NCBI GenBank assembly: GCA_013397845.1
Contig: VZTG01006282.1
Span: 245 to 64,244, forward strand
Direction: 5' to 3'
Length of the DNA stretch: 64,000 nt
Origin: Melanocharis versteri
Lineage: Eukaryota > Chordata > Aves > Passeriformes > Melanocharitidae
Part shown: positions 1 to 10,824 of the stretch, piece by piece
Position numbering within the stretch: the first letter of the stretch is position 1
How the letters are laid out: the number at the start of each line of letters is the position of its first letter
Notes under the pieces: generated by a model
Told to the model about the DNA's origin: nothing
The model's database searches: none
Seen by the model: only the letters and a program-made list of their open reading frames with translations
Position numbers and translations under genes: made by a program

Positions 1-60
1 TCCTGCGGCAGGAGAGCCTCTCCCAGCGGGAGCGGGGAATGTGGGCCTGTCGCTACGTAA
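1..60. other. GC-rich left edge of the window
   Basis: The first ~55 bases are GC-rich and hold several CpGs, unlike the AT-rich DNA that follows. In mammals the gene beyond the 3' end of GLO1 is BTBD9, transcribed in the same direction as GLO1, so its promoter or first exon would be expected near here. No coding sequence can be read, so that link is only an inference from synteny. Confidence 0.2.
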
Positions 61-879
61 CCGTGAGAATGACTTATGCTGCACTGCGTGAAGCTAAATT
101 TAAGCCCTCCGAGAGGCAAAGCACTACACGCTATTTAATTCCACGCTTTATTTAGCAGAAAAGAAGCCTTCCTTGGAAGAAGTAAAAATAGTGGTCTGTA
201 ATCAGTGAGAACATGAAATAATTTCAGAAGTTTTTCTGCGTCTAAAATATTTTCATATTGTTGCAAGTTAAAAGACCAATCATTAAGTGTTTTTCTTTAG
301 TAGTTCATTCTTGGATTTCATATCTACAAGTACTGGTTTAAATTAGTTCTCAGTATGACAAGCAGCAGTAACCATTTTTTCAAACAAACCCAAACCTATA
401 CCTTGCCCACTTCATGATACTGCTGTAACTAGTTTGTAGATGCCAGTGGTTTTTACTAGTTGCCTCTTTATTACCTCATAATCTATCATGTTTGTACTTT
501 GTCAAGCACATAAAAAGCCAAGGGTCACTACAAGATTAGCCAACATGCTTAGACTAAATTTTGATTACTAAGAAGAGAAGCGTTAGCAGAGCCTGCTCCT
601 GCTCGTGTAGTTATCCACTGGACTACATGATAGGAAAGATGTGTGCTAATGTCTTTCCAAACAATTCCATGGGTGAGGGTATGGGTGTTAATGTCTTTAA
701 AATAGTTCTTAATGTCTCTACTAATTTCAACCCGCAGGTTTGTTACAGAGCCCAGAGTTTGACTCCTGAAATAGACAAATGAGTCTGCACAAGCCTGAGT
801 TTCTGAACTTCGGGGGAAAACGGCATGTTCAAGGGGGAAAGATGTGGTAGGTGGTTCGGGAAGGCTGTACCTTTCTAGT
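61..879. other. Unassigned intergenic DNA
   Basis: AT-rich to mixed sequence with short chance open frames on both strands. I see no splice-bounded exon, no recognisable protein similarity and no clear repeat family. Confidence 0.5.
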
Positions 880-1064
880 ACCTCAGCCAATGGGGATAGA
901 GAGAGGGCAACATGCCGCTGGGAGTTTAGGATAGGAGGCTGCGCCCTCCGAAACTTCGAGAGAGGAAACCACGTGTGCCTGTGCCCCAGTGGACTCTCTC
1001 CCTTTATTCGAATAAAGTTGCAGGACTTCTTTGTCTCCTTTGTGGATACTTGCTTTTCATAGCG
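880..1064 (+). mobile_element. LTR-like fragment (candidate, plus orientation)
   Basis: A CCAAT box at 887-891 is followed by a GC-rich stretch and then by the perfect 16-base palindrome CTTTATTCGAATAAAG at 1002-1017, which carries a polyadenylation signal AATAAA. A T/C-rich tail ending near 1060 follows. A CCAAT box with a poly(A) signal ~120 bases downstream resembles the end of an avian endogenous retroviral LTR. No internal gag, pol or env frame is present. Similarity to a named family is not established. Confidence 0.35.
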
Positions 1065-1442
1065 TGGCTTTTCCACTCATACACATGCATACCTGTGAGG
1101 AACCAATTTAATTTTTTTTAATGCCTCAACATTGTCTGGTTTTATTTCATATATCCATTTTCTGACATCCGGTGGAAAAGTCGCTAGAGGGGCCGTACAC
1201 ATGCTGGGAGACCTAACACGTTGCACGTACAGAAGGCAGCTGGCACACAGGAGGGGGCAGGAGACCGCCGACACTACGGTCTCTGAGCAGGCCACCCCCT
1301 TAGCAAACAGAGGAGAGCTCTGTCCCTCGGAGGACTTCGCCTGACAGCCAGTCACGGGAGAAATCTTCCACCACTGGGCTGCGAGCGACGCCTCCTGCAG
1401 CTGGGGAAACTCCCGCTGCCCGGGGAGGATTGCGCTGACCAG

Positions 1443-1496
1443 CCAATAGTCATCCTCAAGAGATTGGACTATGGGAGGAGCCTTGGGGTATAAAAG
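1443..1496 (+). promoter_or_regulatory. CCAAT box plus TATA box core promoter candidate
   Basis: CCAAT at 1443-1447 and TATAAAAG at 1489-1496 are spaced ~42 bases apart, a classic polymerase II core promoter layout. They are followed by a C/T-rich and CpG-containing stretch to ~1900. No gene can be read downstream, so the likeliest sources are an LTR or a non-coding transcript. Confidence 0.4.
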
Positions 1497-1499
1497 CAA

Positions 1500-1950
1500 G
1501 TAACTGCATTACCGCTGGATCTGTTCTTTCTTCGGCTCGAGCCGAGGTTCGGCTCGATTCGTTCTGTCCCCGCAGGCCTTCTCCCTGCCGTCCTGCTCGC
1601 CCTTCCTGAGGTCTTCTCCCTGCGGTGCACCCCGCTAATTCCCGCCTGCTCCCTCACCTGCTTTCCCACCCTGCTTTTGCCCAGTCTTCGCTCCCGCAGC
1701 AGCCGGCTGCAATCCTGCAGCCTGCTCCCTGTCTCTTCTCCTGCCGAGCGCGGGCTCACGGATCGTCCTGCCGCTCGCTGCCGCGGGAAGCACATTGCCT
1801 GCCGCTCGTCAGAAGTCGCGCCTCGCCGCTCCACCGGAGCTGCGCAGGCTCTCCCTGCCCGCAGCACTCACACCGCCTGCCAGCCGGACACCAACAGTAC
1901 CCCCTCTTGGTGGTCACTCCGTTTCCGTCTCTCGCTCTTTCTTTTCTCTT
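1500..1950 (+). other. C/T-rich, CpG-containing segment downstream of the TATA box
   Basis: Pyrimidine-rich on the plus strand with repeated CTCCCTGC- and GCTCCC-like words and a short inverted motif around 1535-1560 (GGCTCGAGCC). Several overlapping open frames occur in all phases, as expected of a compositionally biased stretch with few stop codons. None resembles a known protein. Confidence 0.4.
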
Positions 1951-2107
1951 TCTCCATCCTTCGCTCCTGCTTTTTATTTCTGTCCTCATCTGGTGCGGAC
2001 ATGCAGTTTCTCTCATCGATGAATGGTTCTCAGATATAATACTGGCCTTCTTCGCGCTTCATTTCATGTGAGACACCCATTCAAAAGAATCCCTCCACAA
2101 CTTTCAG
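1951..2107 (+). repeat. ~150-bp direct repeat, left copy
   Basis: Begins in T/C-rich sequence (CTTCGCTCCTGC) and runs through a GGTGCGGACATGCAG motif, TTTCTCTCAT, a TTCTCAGATA motif, TACTGGCCTT and CCATTCAAAAGA. The same ordered words recur at 2868-3013 at roughly 80-85 percent identity by eye. The pair flanks the tandem array between them. Confidence 0.7.
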
Positions 2108-2190
2108 ATTAGGGCCAAGCATGGGAATGGGCACCTCGGCCGCAGTCCCAAGCTTTAAATTTAAAGGTTGGTGTGAAAAAAAAGACAGAA
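2108..2190. other. Short spacer before the tandem array
   Basis: Mixed sequence with no gene. It joins the left direct repeat to the first array unit. Confidence 0.4.
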
Positions 2191-2720
2191 AATTCTGAAA
2201 TGAAGTTAAAAGAACTAAATTGAATAGAATGAAATGAAGTGCAGTGATATGAACCAGAACTTAATGTAATGATATTCATTGAAATCTCGAGATTTCATTT
2301 CAGGAAAGGAAATGAAATGAAATGAGGAATTAAGGAACAAAGTTAAATGAAAAGATAGGAAAGCAAATATAATGAAATGAAATAAAATTTTTAAAAATTC
2401 TGAAACAGTGAAAATAATTAAATAGAATGGATTGAAATGAAGTGCAGGGACATGAACTAAAACTTAATGAGATTGCACTCATTGAAATTTCAAGATTACA
2501 TTTCATTTCATGAAATGAATTTTCATGAAAGGAAATGAAATGAGAAATCAAGGAATTAAGTGAAATGAAAAGACAGGAAAGGAAATATAATAAATATAAA
2601 AAAAATTCTGAAATGAAGTGAGAACAATTAAATGGAATGGAATGATGTAGTGCAGTAACAGGAACCAAAACTTAATGAAACAATAATAGTGAAAACCTCA
2701 GCATTAAATGAAATGAAATG
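2191..2720 (+). repeat. ~205-bp tandem array with GAAATGAAAT substructure
   Basis: AATTCTGAAA marks unit starts at 2191, 2396 and 2604, giving spacings of 205 and 208 bases. Each unit holds GAAGTGCAG, a GAACYARAACTTAATG-like word, ATTCATTGAAAT or its variant, and runs of GAAATG. About two and a half units are present. The short-word periodicity (5 and 10 bases) inside a longer period is satellite-like. The chance open frame on the opposite strand is a by-product of the missing stop codons. Confidence 0.75.
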
Positions 2721-2783
2721 TTGAAGTTTTCACTATTATAATTTCATTGTTTTGGTTCATGTCACTGCACTTCATTTCATTCC
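2638..2783. repeat. Imperfect inverted repeat (long hairpin)
   Basis: The third array unit (about 2638-2696, ending GTGAAAAC) is followed after ~29 bases by its reverse complement (about 2726-2783, starting GTTTTCAC). Matching words include CACTGCACTTCATTTCATTCC-type sequence on the right against GGAATG..GTGCAGT on the left. The array therefore turns round and continues inverted to ~2890. Confidence 0.65.
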
Positions 2784-2867
2784 ACTCCATTTTACCTCAT
2801 TTCCAAATTTTCTTTTTTTTCAATTTCATTGTATTTGCTTTCCTGTCTTTCATTTCACTTCATTCCT

Positions 2868-3013
2868 TGATTTTTCCTTTGCTCCTGCCTTTTCTATCCT
2901 CCTCTGGTGGGGACGTGCAGTTTCTCTCATTAACTGTTCTCAGATAACATACTGGCCTTGCTTGCACTTAATTTCATCCGAGATATCCATTCAAAAGAGA
3001 CCCTTGCAGTTTC
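2868..3013 (+). repeat. ~150-bp direct repeat, right copy
   Basis: Right partner of 1951-2107, with CCTTTGCTCCTGCC, GGTGGGGACGTGCAG, TTTCTCTCAT, TTCTCAGATAACATACTGGCC and CCATTCAAAAGA in the same order. The two copies have diverged mainly by transitions. Confidence 0.7.
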
Positions 3014-4250
3014 CTATAGCAGAACGCGACAACAACCTTTGACTGACTCATCTGATTTACGAACTATCCTAGTTTTATTTACTGGATTCCATACAATTGG
3101 GTCAACAGCTTTTCTAGTCAGACCTGTATTTTGAAGTGTAGTGAAATAAGACTGAATGTAACACTGTGTGTTGATAAAATATGAACCACCTAGTGACATG
3201 CTTGTGAAACTTTTGAGATTTTCTTTACTAAAATATCTAATCAAGTCCTGCAGATACCTTCTTCACAACATTACTCCTGATTCATATTCTTTTAGCACCA
3301 GATTTCTTCTCAAAAAAGAATCGTCAAAGCAAAACAGAGCCTTTCAGTCATCTAGAATTCAACAACAAGCAAAGCAACAGGTCACAGTGCTTTAAATTTT
3401 TTGTAGTTTTCACCAATGCTTTATTGAGAAGTGAACTGCAATGCCATGACACTATTCATTAGCCTTTGGTTACACTACACATTATTTGATAGCCACATAA
3501 CTGAACAAGTTAGGTGCTACTCAAGGCAGAGGGGTTTTCTTTCCTTGTTGGAAGAAAAAAAGGATTTCAAAAGCTCTCATCATTTACACTGCTCATAACG
3601 TGTGAAACTGCATAAAATCAAATAATTTGTGTAGCACATGTAAATGCTACATGTTTTCCTGCTGCTTGCAGGTATGTACCATCACTTGTTTTGGGAAGGC
3701 AGATCAAAAGTCTTGTAGTAGGAAACTGCTGTTTCAGATACTCTTTTTCATCAATTTCCTAAGGCAGAATATACAGAGCATTTTAGTCAAATATAGCCCC
3801 AGGCTTCTATTGAAACAAAAATGACGAGCAAGTTCTTCCTAGTGTTGAAAGAGACAAGAAGGGCCACTGTGAGTTAGCAACTATGAGACCTCTTCTCTTG
3901 GTTGTCATTCAGCAGCCAGGAGCTGAGCTGAAAGACTGAATTCTTTCTGCTGTACAGATTTATTGCCTCTATAAAATTTCTTTTTGCAAGACTGTTTAAG
4001 GCTGCTCCTTAAAGGAGTTTTGCCTGGAATAATGTAAGATTATGACTTTCATAAGCATGCTACTCCTCCAGTCAAAGTTAGTCTGACATTTTATTTTCTA
4101 GTACACAAGATAGGACATGACGTCTTCAGGATCTTTTGACTTCATAAAAACATATTCTGGAGTTTCTTTTTTCCTCCTTGATGCTCATCAGTAGTAACAC
4201 AGGATTTTTTGGTGTCGTTAGTTTAAATCTAATCTGTGTGAAATGCAGTG
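3014..4250. other. Intergenic DNA downstream of GLO1
   Basis: AT-rich with no recognisable exon. Minus-strand poly(A) signals (TTTATT on the plus strand) at 3420-3425 and 3959-3964 could serve longer GLO1 transcripts. Otherwise I see nothing that can be named. Confidence 0.4.
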
Positions 4251-4279
4251 AGTTTCTGGTCACATATCTTTTGACAGTG

Positions 4280-4285
4280 TTTATT
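4280..4285 (-). terminator. GLO1: Candidate polyadenylation signal of GLO1
   Basis: AATAAA on the minus strand, ~270 bases past the GLO1 stop codon, is the first canonical signal downstream. Use of this site would give a short 3' UTR. Further AATAAA hexamers lie at 3959-3964 and 3420-3425, so longer forms remain possible. Confidence 0.45.
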
Positions 4286-4553
4286 GAAATATTAACATAA
4301 TAAATGTTCAAGAGAAGAATCTGTGTAAGTGCTTTTCCAAAAAATGATTGAGTATTTCTAACTGGAAACAATTTGCAATGGCATCACAGGACAAGAAAAA
4401 AGGAATCCAAGTGAGGTCCCAGGGGATAGTTTTGAAGGAGACTCTGAACAAGACTGATTCCTTTCTATTAGGCGAGAATTTCGCAAACAATGTCACACAT
4501 TTTCTCCAGGAGACTGAAAGTGGGCATCTCTTATACAATATACTTCACTAGGA

Positions 4554-4642
4554 CTAAGTGAGAGTCACCATATGGTTAGGATTCAAAATTTCAATCCAGT
4601 AGCCATCAGGATCCTGAACAAATGCAAGTCCTTTCATTTTAC
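4554..4642 (-). CDS. GLO1: GLO1 exon 6 (last coding exon)
   Basis: Encodes residues 155-183 and the TAG stop. It contains KMKGLAF, DPDGYWIEIL with the zinc ligand Glu172, and the C-terminal NPNHMVTLT. The acceptor is TAATAG, preceded on the minus strand by a T-rich tract containing an 18-base T run. Confidence 0.95.
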
Positions 4643-7600
4643 CTATTAGGAAAAAAAAAAAAAAAAAAGATAAAGTTAAGACATGACTGGTTCTTAATGT
4701 CAAGTATGACTACTTTGAAAAATATTTTTCCTTTTTTCCTTTTGCATGAGAATTAGTTCAAATTTAGACAGATAATTATAAAAGCATCCAGATTAGTTTT
4801 TAATCAGCATTAGATCTTTGTATGCAAAACTGTCAATCCTATTCTCAATAAAGTTGTAGTTAAAAGTCACTTTGGAATTCCATGTTTCCTTGACTGAAGT
4901 TTTTTGCATATGCCCCTGTAAGTGTTCATCCTCAAAATTCAGAAAAATTTTTTTGTGCTCCATGGATGTTTTGACATATTTTCTTGAACTGGCTTTGCTG
5001 GTATAAAATCCTGTGTTCTTCTGCCCTGTTCATCTCCCATCACTCCTGACTTCTCACTGAAATTTTACCTTAACATTTTTACCCCCTGACATGGTTTACA
5101 GTACACTTTTGCATCACTTCGTAAAACAGGGAAATGCAGGACAGGATTCTTTTAAATTTTACTGTTGGAAAAAATATTGTTCATTAGAACAGGGTCACCA
5201 AAAGTTGTTTGCAACAGTAGATCAGGACAGCAGAACTTAACATGTTATCTTCAAAGTGTTAACCACACACTTCTAGTAATACTTGCTCTACTAAGTCATT
5301 TACTGTAACAGAACCAGCCTAGCTCTTAAGATATTCTAGTCACAAAAACAACTGAGAGAATAGATGTTTGATCAATAAGTTAGGAAAATAAACCCCACAC
5401 TGGATCTCCCAGCCTGCTCCACAAACAATGTGAAGCCCAAAACTTCTTCCTCCTCCTCGGCATTTGCCTCATCAATTTTGTTTCTGAATTTTAAAGAAGA
5501 GCTTTTGCTCTGGCCCCACCCCTTGTCTGCTTCAGGAGTTCTTTCCTGTGATTCCCTCCATTCATAGTCTAAGCTTGTTCTTCTATGTACTTTCATTCCT
5601 ATCACAGCTCTAAGTCAGCAAATCTCATTTCAAGCCTCTCAGGGTTTAACAAATGGACAAATTTAAAAAGGCTCAGAAACTGTAAAATGCTAGAAACACC
5701 AAGACTATTCTTAATTCAAGAAATCAAGTTAAGCTTTCAGCTATATTTCTTATTTTGCTTCAGCTGAGAACACAGTGAATAAGATGAAAATCATTTAAAT
5801 CTCTTTTCAATTACTAGTACTACATGTCTGTTTTCGAATGCATTAGTCCTAAATATCTCATGAGGTCTCTTCATGAAAGAGAATCCAATTGAAAAATGCA
5901 TGACTTCTCACCACTCCTGCATTTTGGGATATTTTCACATAGACATTCTTTGCTTATATACTCTCAAGACATTTGTGCTATACATTATGCAAGTCAATTA
6001 TGATAAAGACTAATGGGGTTATTCCTACCAAAGCTGACAGAACAGTTAAAAATATAACTAGTAGGTTATACAGTGTTAGGTGGATTTACATAAAAATAGC
6101 CAGAAAAGTCAAGAATGACTCAGTTTTAATGGGTGAGAACTATTATGTTTTCTGACTTATCTTATTTTCATAAGACAAGAACCAAGCAGATGTGCCATGT
6201 GCATTTGATCCAGGTTACAGTAAATTCTGTAACAACTCTAGATAGCAGTATACATGACATGTAAATTATGACATCAACAGAGAATGTGAATTCTACTGAA
6301 GGTCAGGCTGCATACAGAAGGCACTTAGCAGACTGATGTATTATTGTTACTGGGATGGATCTATTGCCAGTTTTGCCCACTCTATAAGAAGGTGCAGGGG
6401 TAACTGGTTCTAGAAATCTCTAAGCAGTGGCAACTCCTAGAAACACATTACCCAGCTTTCCAAGAAGATCTATAAGATAGAATATATTAAAACCAAGGCA
6501 AAAAAAATTACTTGCATTTCTGATCAAGACTTACCATCATCTGGTTTCTTCACAAATTTCACTCCTAGTTCTTCAAACCTCTTACAAGCTTTATAGACAT
6601 CAGGAACAGCAATTCCAATGTGTCCTGTGCAAGAAGGTAAAAAGAGTGAAGTACATTATAAGTATTGCTGAGTGTTCTGCGAAAAAAGTTTGCTCAGTAT
6701 TTCATGCTGTAGTTCACATAAGATATGATTATATTTAAGAAAAAAATCCAGAAAGAAGAGCATTTTGGGTATTAACATTATTCTCCTTCAAAGAGCTATC
6801 TTTTGATAATGCCTTTTAAATAAGAACATTAGAGTTTAAGTATCTTATGTTGTTTAGACAAGAACTTTATTTAGAGTAGGAAAAAACAAGATTTTCAATC
6901 AAATTGTTTTATCTGTATTTTCTTCCTTGAAGCACAGCTCCATAACAGGATTTTGTTGTATTTGCTCTGTTTAACAGCACATGGAGTTTATCACTAATGC
7001 TGTTTTTGCAGAGACTGCCACTACTGCTATGTAAGGCCTGAGCGTACAAATCAATTCAGGAGCTTTAAATGTCAAGTGGCTGGACCAAGTGTGAAACCTA
7101 TTTCACAGCAGTGACCTTTCAGGCACTCAAGAGTATCAAATCAAGCCACACAAATAATATCCTCAGTGCTACAGACAAACGAAATTGTCCTTCTATCTTA
7201 AAATAGGTAACTACTGGATTATACAGCCGAAATCCAAGTGTAAATCAGTTTAAACATCATGATAATCTAATACACAGGCACAACTGGTGTTCTTCATTCA
7301 GTAGTTAAAATTAGCATGTGTTTGCTTGCCAAAGGATTAGATTCTTGATAAAGAATGTAACTATGGCTCATTACTCTGAAACACATTGGTTCATTTATTT
7401 TCATCACCTTTCACAGTATATATGTTGAAAGAAGAGAGATAAAGGGTGAGAGGCAAGTTCCTTTTTTTCCAAGAGGTAGTACATTTTATTTCAACGTTTA
7501 AAAACTATAAACATAAGACTAAAGACCTACCAAATCCTCGGGGATCTGAATTGCCATTGTGATAAGACTGACTGTCATCATTTTCAGTGCCCCAGTTGCT

Positions 7601-10600
7601 GTAAGAAGTAATTATTACATATTGAAGAAAAGCATCAAAATTAACAAATCCTAAATGTTCACTTTCTTTGGGGAGGGTAAATTGTTTCTCCTAAGAAACC
7701 AGAGAATTTCAGCCGTTGGCTGCATTCACTAAACTATGAAGATGTTCCCTAGTCATGGGCTCCAGGGATAGTCTTGGGGCTAATCCAATCATGTTCACAT
7801 TCCTCCACTATTATTTAGGGTCTACATTTGAATGACTCAGAAACACGCCTGTCTCACTGAGATTAGAGAGAAGGTTGTGCTGCTCAAATCAGTTTACCTA
7901 CTCATCACTGGGGAACAAAAAGTGAGGGTAGCAGGTCCTGGAGTTAAGTAAGACAGCATTTGGGAGATTGTTTCTGCACAATTATAATGATTTGTATAAT
8001 TAACCAAATTGTCCTGTTTACAGGAAGCATATGTTTTGACTTAATACCCCTTTAGATTAGATCCCAAAAGCAATAGTTATCCATTATTAGGATGCTTTGG
8101 GGATCCAAAGAAAGGTCTAACAACATTGGGTTTCCCTAAATTAGTGACCCAGATGGCATGCATATAAAATATAGCAAGTACTATTCCATATTTATGTTCA
8201 CGTAGCAGTTTGAAAGACCTCTGAAAATCTGAAGATTAAGGTTTCTAAGTATCCAATCTCAGAAATATTGTAAGGCTATAGGACAGTGAAGATGTATCCA
8301 CAGTAATAATTAAATTTTTTATTCAATCTAATGGGATTTACACTTACCCAATACTTTTTAATCACTGTTAGTAAAGTGTCATCTCTCATTATATAAATAC
8401 TTACTGTGTCAGTTCAAGGGTAGCTTTTCTAGAGAAGGTCCAAGGTGTTCTCTCAGCTTTATCTTTCGGGATATCGTTTTTATCTTCATACCCCAGGAAA
8501 TAGAGCGAGAACTTCATAGTAGGAAAGTCAAATTTTTGAAGCAGTCTAAATGGCAACAATTATTTTGAAATAGTAACTTAAAAGGGTAGTCAGGTAGCTT
8601 GCAAATAAACCAAGATGCTTCCCCTATGGAAGAATTATTTCCATGAATTTTTGCTTTTTTGTAATCTACACCTTAAAATAGCTACATTTTAAACTATCAA
8701 ATAAAAACACTCCAGAACACATTACAAACCTACAAAATGTAAAAGAATCAGACGTTTAAAAACCAAACTACCAGTAACTGAATAGAAAACTCAGTACAAA
8801 GGCTTGCATCTTGAGGTTATCACTCTGTTACTTGACTGTATTTTCACAGGAACACCTTTCACAACTTTAAAATTTCACTAAGGAATAAAAATATCTACTT
8901 TGAATCTTACTCATTCTGGAGACCTCACTGGCACCAAATAAAGTTTAAGAACACAGCAAACACACCTTTAGATGAAATACATTTACAGTTTCAATAGCTA
9001 GCTATAATGATAAAATCCCTTTCAGATGTGACAATTTAATCAATTAAAAATAGACGACGCATACGTTTTTATGTAGGACATTTAACTGGAATAAGCAGGC
9101 ATGCAAAATTAATCTAATTTCTCTTTTACAAGGTATTTAATTTTCATTTTCACACATTTTCACTACAGTGGAAGTAATTTAATTTACTTTAGTCTGGACT
9201 CATTTCAAGATGTTTAAAAACATAGTATTTTGTTTTGAAATAACTCAAATGCCAAGAATGCACAAAAAGCCCCAGCATAAACACATTATGCTACTTCAGG
9301 GCATCTGCCTCCCAAAAGCCTTCTCCAAAAGTCTGCACTTGGACCTTGTATTCACCCTTTATTGCCTTGCTCTCATGTGACTGGAGGTTGTCATAAGCCA
9401 CCTCTGAGAACGAGCAGAAAACTTAATTTCAAGTTTTTTAACAATGATTCCTCATTATAAGCACAGTCATAAAAGTAACCAATTAGCCGCAGGCTCAGTG
9501 AGGAGGAAGTAAGCAAGCTGTACTCTGATAATTAATGACCTATTTAAGAAAAAAAGAAATTTCTAGTCAAGGCCAGTATTAGTTCATTTGCAGCTTAGGC
9601 ATCTGCAGCTTACTGCCAGACTGCTCAACTGAGCGTCAGCTGATGGGCCAGCATTGTTTATGCAGTTAGACCAATAATTACATCCAAAAAAATAATTATT
9701 TTCAGAAGAACAGGAGAAAAACCCAAACTTATTGGCAGGCACATTCTACTCACGTCATTCCAAGTACCCTTGTATAAAAATCCAATGACTTCTTAGGATC
9801 CTTCACTCTTAACATTGTCTGCTGAAACATGAAATCCTGAGGGGAAAAAAGGTTTATTCTTTATACATCACCCAGAATTAAATTATGGGTATTAACAAAG
9901 ATGCCAGTTAGTAATGAATCTAAAACCAGCAGGTTCAGAAGTAACAGAACTACATTAAGTGTAAATAATGATTTGTCCTGATTCTACACAAACAGATTTG
10001 TGGTAAATAAATTTGTCTTTGTAACGTAATGTTTAAAACAAATAAACAAACCCATGAGTGGTATAATTCAATATGTATTATTAGATGCATCAAAACAGGG
10101 TATCCTTATATTTATTATTCTTTTATGGGGCTGTAGCATACATGAACGACTTCACACACAAGCACAACAGACACATGAATATTCAATACTGAGCCTCCTA
10201 GACTCCTGAGTTCATTATTTTTATTATTTCATGGCACAGGTATTGAACTTCTGTCAAGCTTGATTATATCTTGGCATCAAAACCGGCCTGCAACTCTGTA
10301 AGGATATTTTCTCGAAGCTCCAGGGTAACTATATACCAAGAGGCTTGTGAAGGAGCAAGTGGATAAAAAGTGAGAGGTAGAATAGTTGACAGAGGTAACG
10401 GAAAAAATCCAAAAAAATTTAGTTACAAGGTTCTCCTAATACAAAGTAAAAAGGTTGGGGGCGTTTGGACGGATTTTTTGGTGCCACCCCGGCGGGGACT
10501 GGCCGAAGCGCCCCGGAGCGCTCGCTCGGAGCCAGGACAGGCGCGGCCCCGGCCGAGCGCGCCCCGGAGGGTCCAGGGGCTCGCAGGGACCGGCCCGTCC

Positions 10601-10822
10601 GCCCCGAAACCCGCCGGGCTGCCCGACAGACAGGCCGCCAGCGCAGCTCCGTGCCCGGCCACCCTGCGCTGCCCCGCCGGGGCCCGTCCCGGCCCCATGC
10701 CGGCNAGCCCCGCGGCGCGCCCGTCGGCCCGCACACCGCACCTTGGTGCTGGCATCCGGCTCCGAGCAGGCGCCGTAGGCTGCCTCGTCCGTGAGCCCGC
10801 TGAGCTCCGCGGGCGCCGCCAT
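4554..10822 (-). CDS. GLO1: Lactoylglutathione lyase (glyoxalase I), complete, 6 exons
   Basis: Glyoxalase I isomerises the hemithioacetal of methylglyoxal and glutathione to S-D-lactoylglutathione in the cytosol, the first step of methylglyoxal detoxification. Six coding exons (10742-10822, 9754-9836, 8405-8545, 7531-7598, 6535-6624, 4554-4642) join through GT-AG sites into 552 nt, encoding 183 residues, one fewer than human. The zinc ligands of the family are all present: Gln33, Glu99, His126 and Glu172 (human Gln34, Glu100, His127, Glu173). Glutathione-contact residues Arg37, Asn103, Arg122, Lys150 and Met157 are kept. The start is the ATG in a GACATGG context inside a CpG island. The neighbour DNAH8 is divergent, as in mammals. 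One N lies in intron 1 (10705), outside the CDS. Introns measure 905, 1208, 806, 906 and 1892 bases. Confidence 0.97.
4643..6534 (-). other. GLO1: GLO1 intron 5
   Basis: AT-rich, the largest GLO1 intron (1892 bases). It holds the poly(A)/poly(T) run at ~4651-4668 next to the exon 6 acceptor. I see no exon or clear mobile element. Confidence 0.6.
6535..6624 (-). CDS. GLO1: GLO1 exon 5
   Basis: 90 nt encoding residues 125-154. Starts GHIGIAVPDVY with the zinc ligand His126 and ends VKKPDD with the glutathione-contact Lys150. Acceptor GCACAG, donor GTAAGT. Confidence 0.96.
6625..7530 (-). other. GLO1: GLO1 intron 4
   Basis: 906 bases of AT-rich sequence between well-formed splice sites. Nothing else recognised. 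Confidence 0.6.
7531..7598 (-). CDS. GLO1: GLO1 exon 4
   Basis: 68 nt completing His102 and encoding NWGTENDDSQSYHNGNSD followed by PRGF. It contains Asn103 and Arg122 of the glutathione site. Acceptor TTACAG, donor GTAGGT. Confidence 0.95.
7599..8404 (-). other. GLO1: GLO1 intron 3
   Basis: 806 bases, AT-rich. No repeat or exon recognised. Confidence 0.6.
8405..8545 (-). CDS. GLO1: GLO1 exon 3
   Basis: 141 nt encoding residues 55-102. Carries KFSLYFLGYEDKNDIP and RKATLELTH with the zinc ligand Glu99. The segment AERTPWTFS replaces a more charged stretch in human GLO1, in a loop that varies between species. Donor GTAAGT. Confidence 0.95.
8546..9753 (-). other. GLO1: GLO1 intron 2
   Basis: 1208 bases of AT-rich intron with no recognisable element. 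Confidence 0.6.
9754..9836 (-). CDS. GLO1: GLO1 exon 2
   Basis: 83 nt encoding DFMFQQTMLRVKDPKKSL then DFYTRVLGMT. It contains the zinc ligand Gln33 and the glutathione-contact Arg37. Acceptor CCTCAG, donor GTGAGT. Confidence 0.96.
9837..10741 (-). other. GLO1: GLO1 intron 1
   Basis: 905 bases. The part next to exon 1 (10460-10741) belongs to the CpG island and contains the single N at 10705. The rest is AT-rich. Plus-strand open frames over the GC-rich part are compositional shadows. Confidence 0.65.
10705..10705. other. Single ambiguous base (N)
   Basis: One N inside the GC-rich start of GLO1 intron 1. With the Ns at 12557 and 47293 it may mark a collapsed assembly gap rather than one unread base. 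Confidence 0.5.
10742..10822 (-). CDS. GLO1: GLO1 exon 1 (start codon)
   Basis: 81 nt encoding 27 residues, MAAPAELSGLTDEAAYGACS then EPDASTK. SGLTDEAA and the DxSTK end match the N terminus of vertebrate GLO1. Donor GTGCGG is a non-consensus but usable GT site. Confidence 0.95.
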
Positions 10823-10824
10823 GT

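Noticed and set aside
1469..2071. Several open frames of 75-148 codons near the TATA box
   Set aside because: They occur in four frames of a C/T-biased stretch, share no similarity with known proteins and have no splice context.
2330..2947. Phe/Ser/His-rich open frames on both strands
   Set aside because: They are translations of the GAAATG tandem array.
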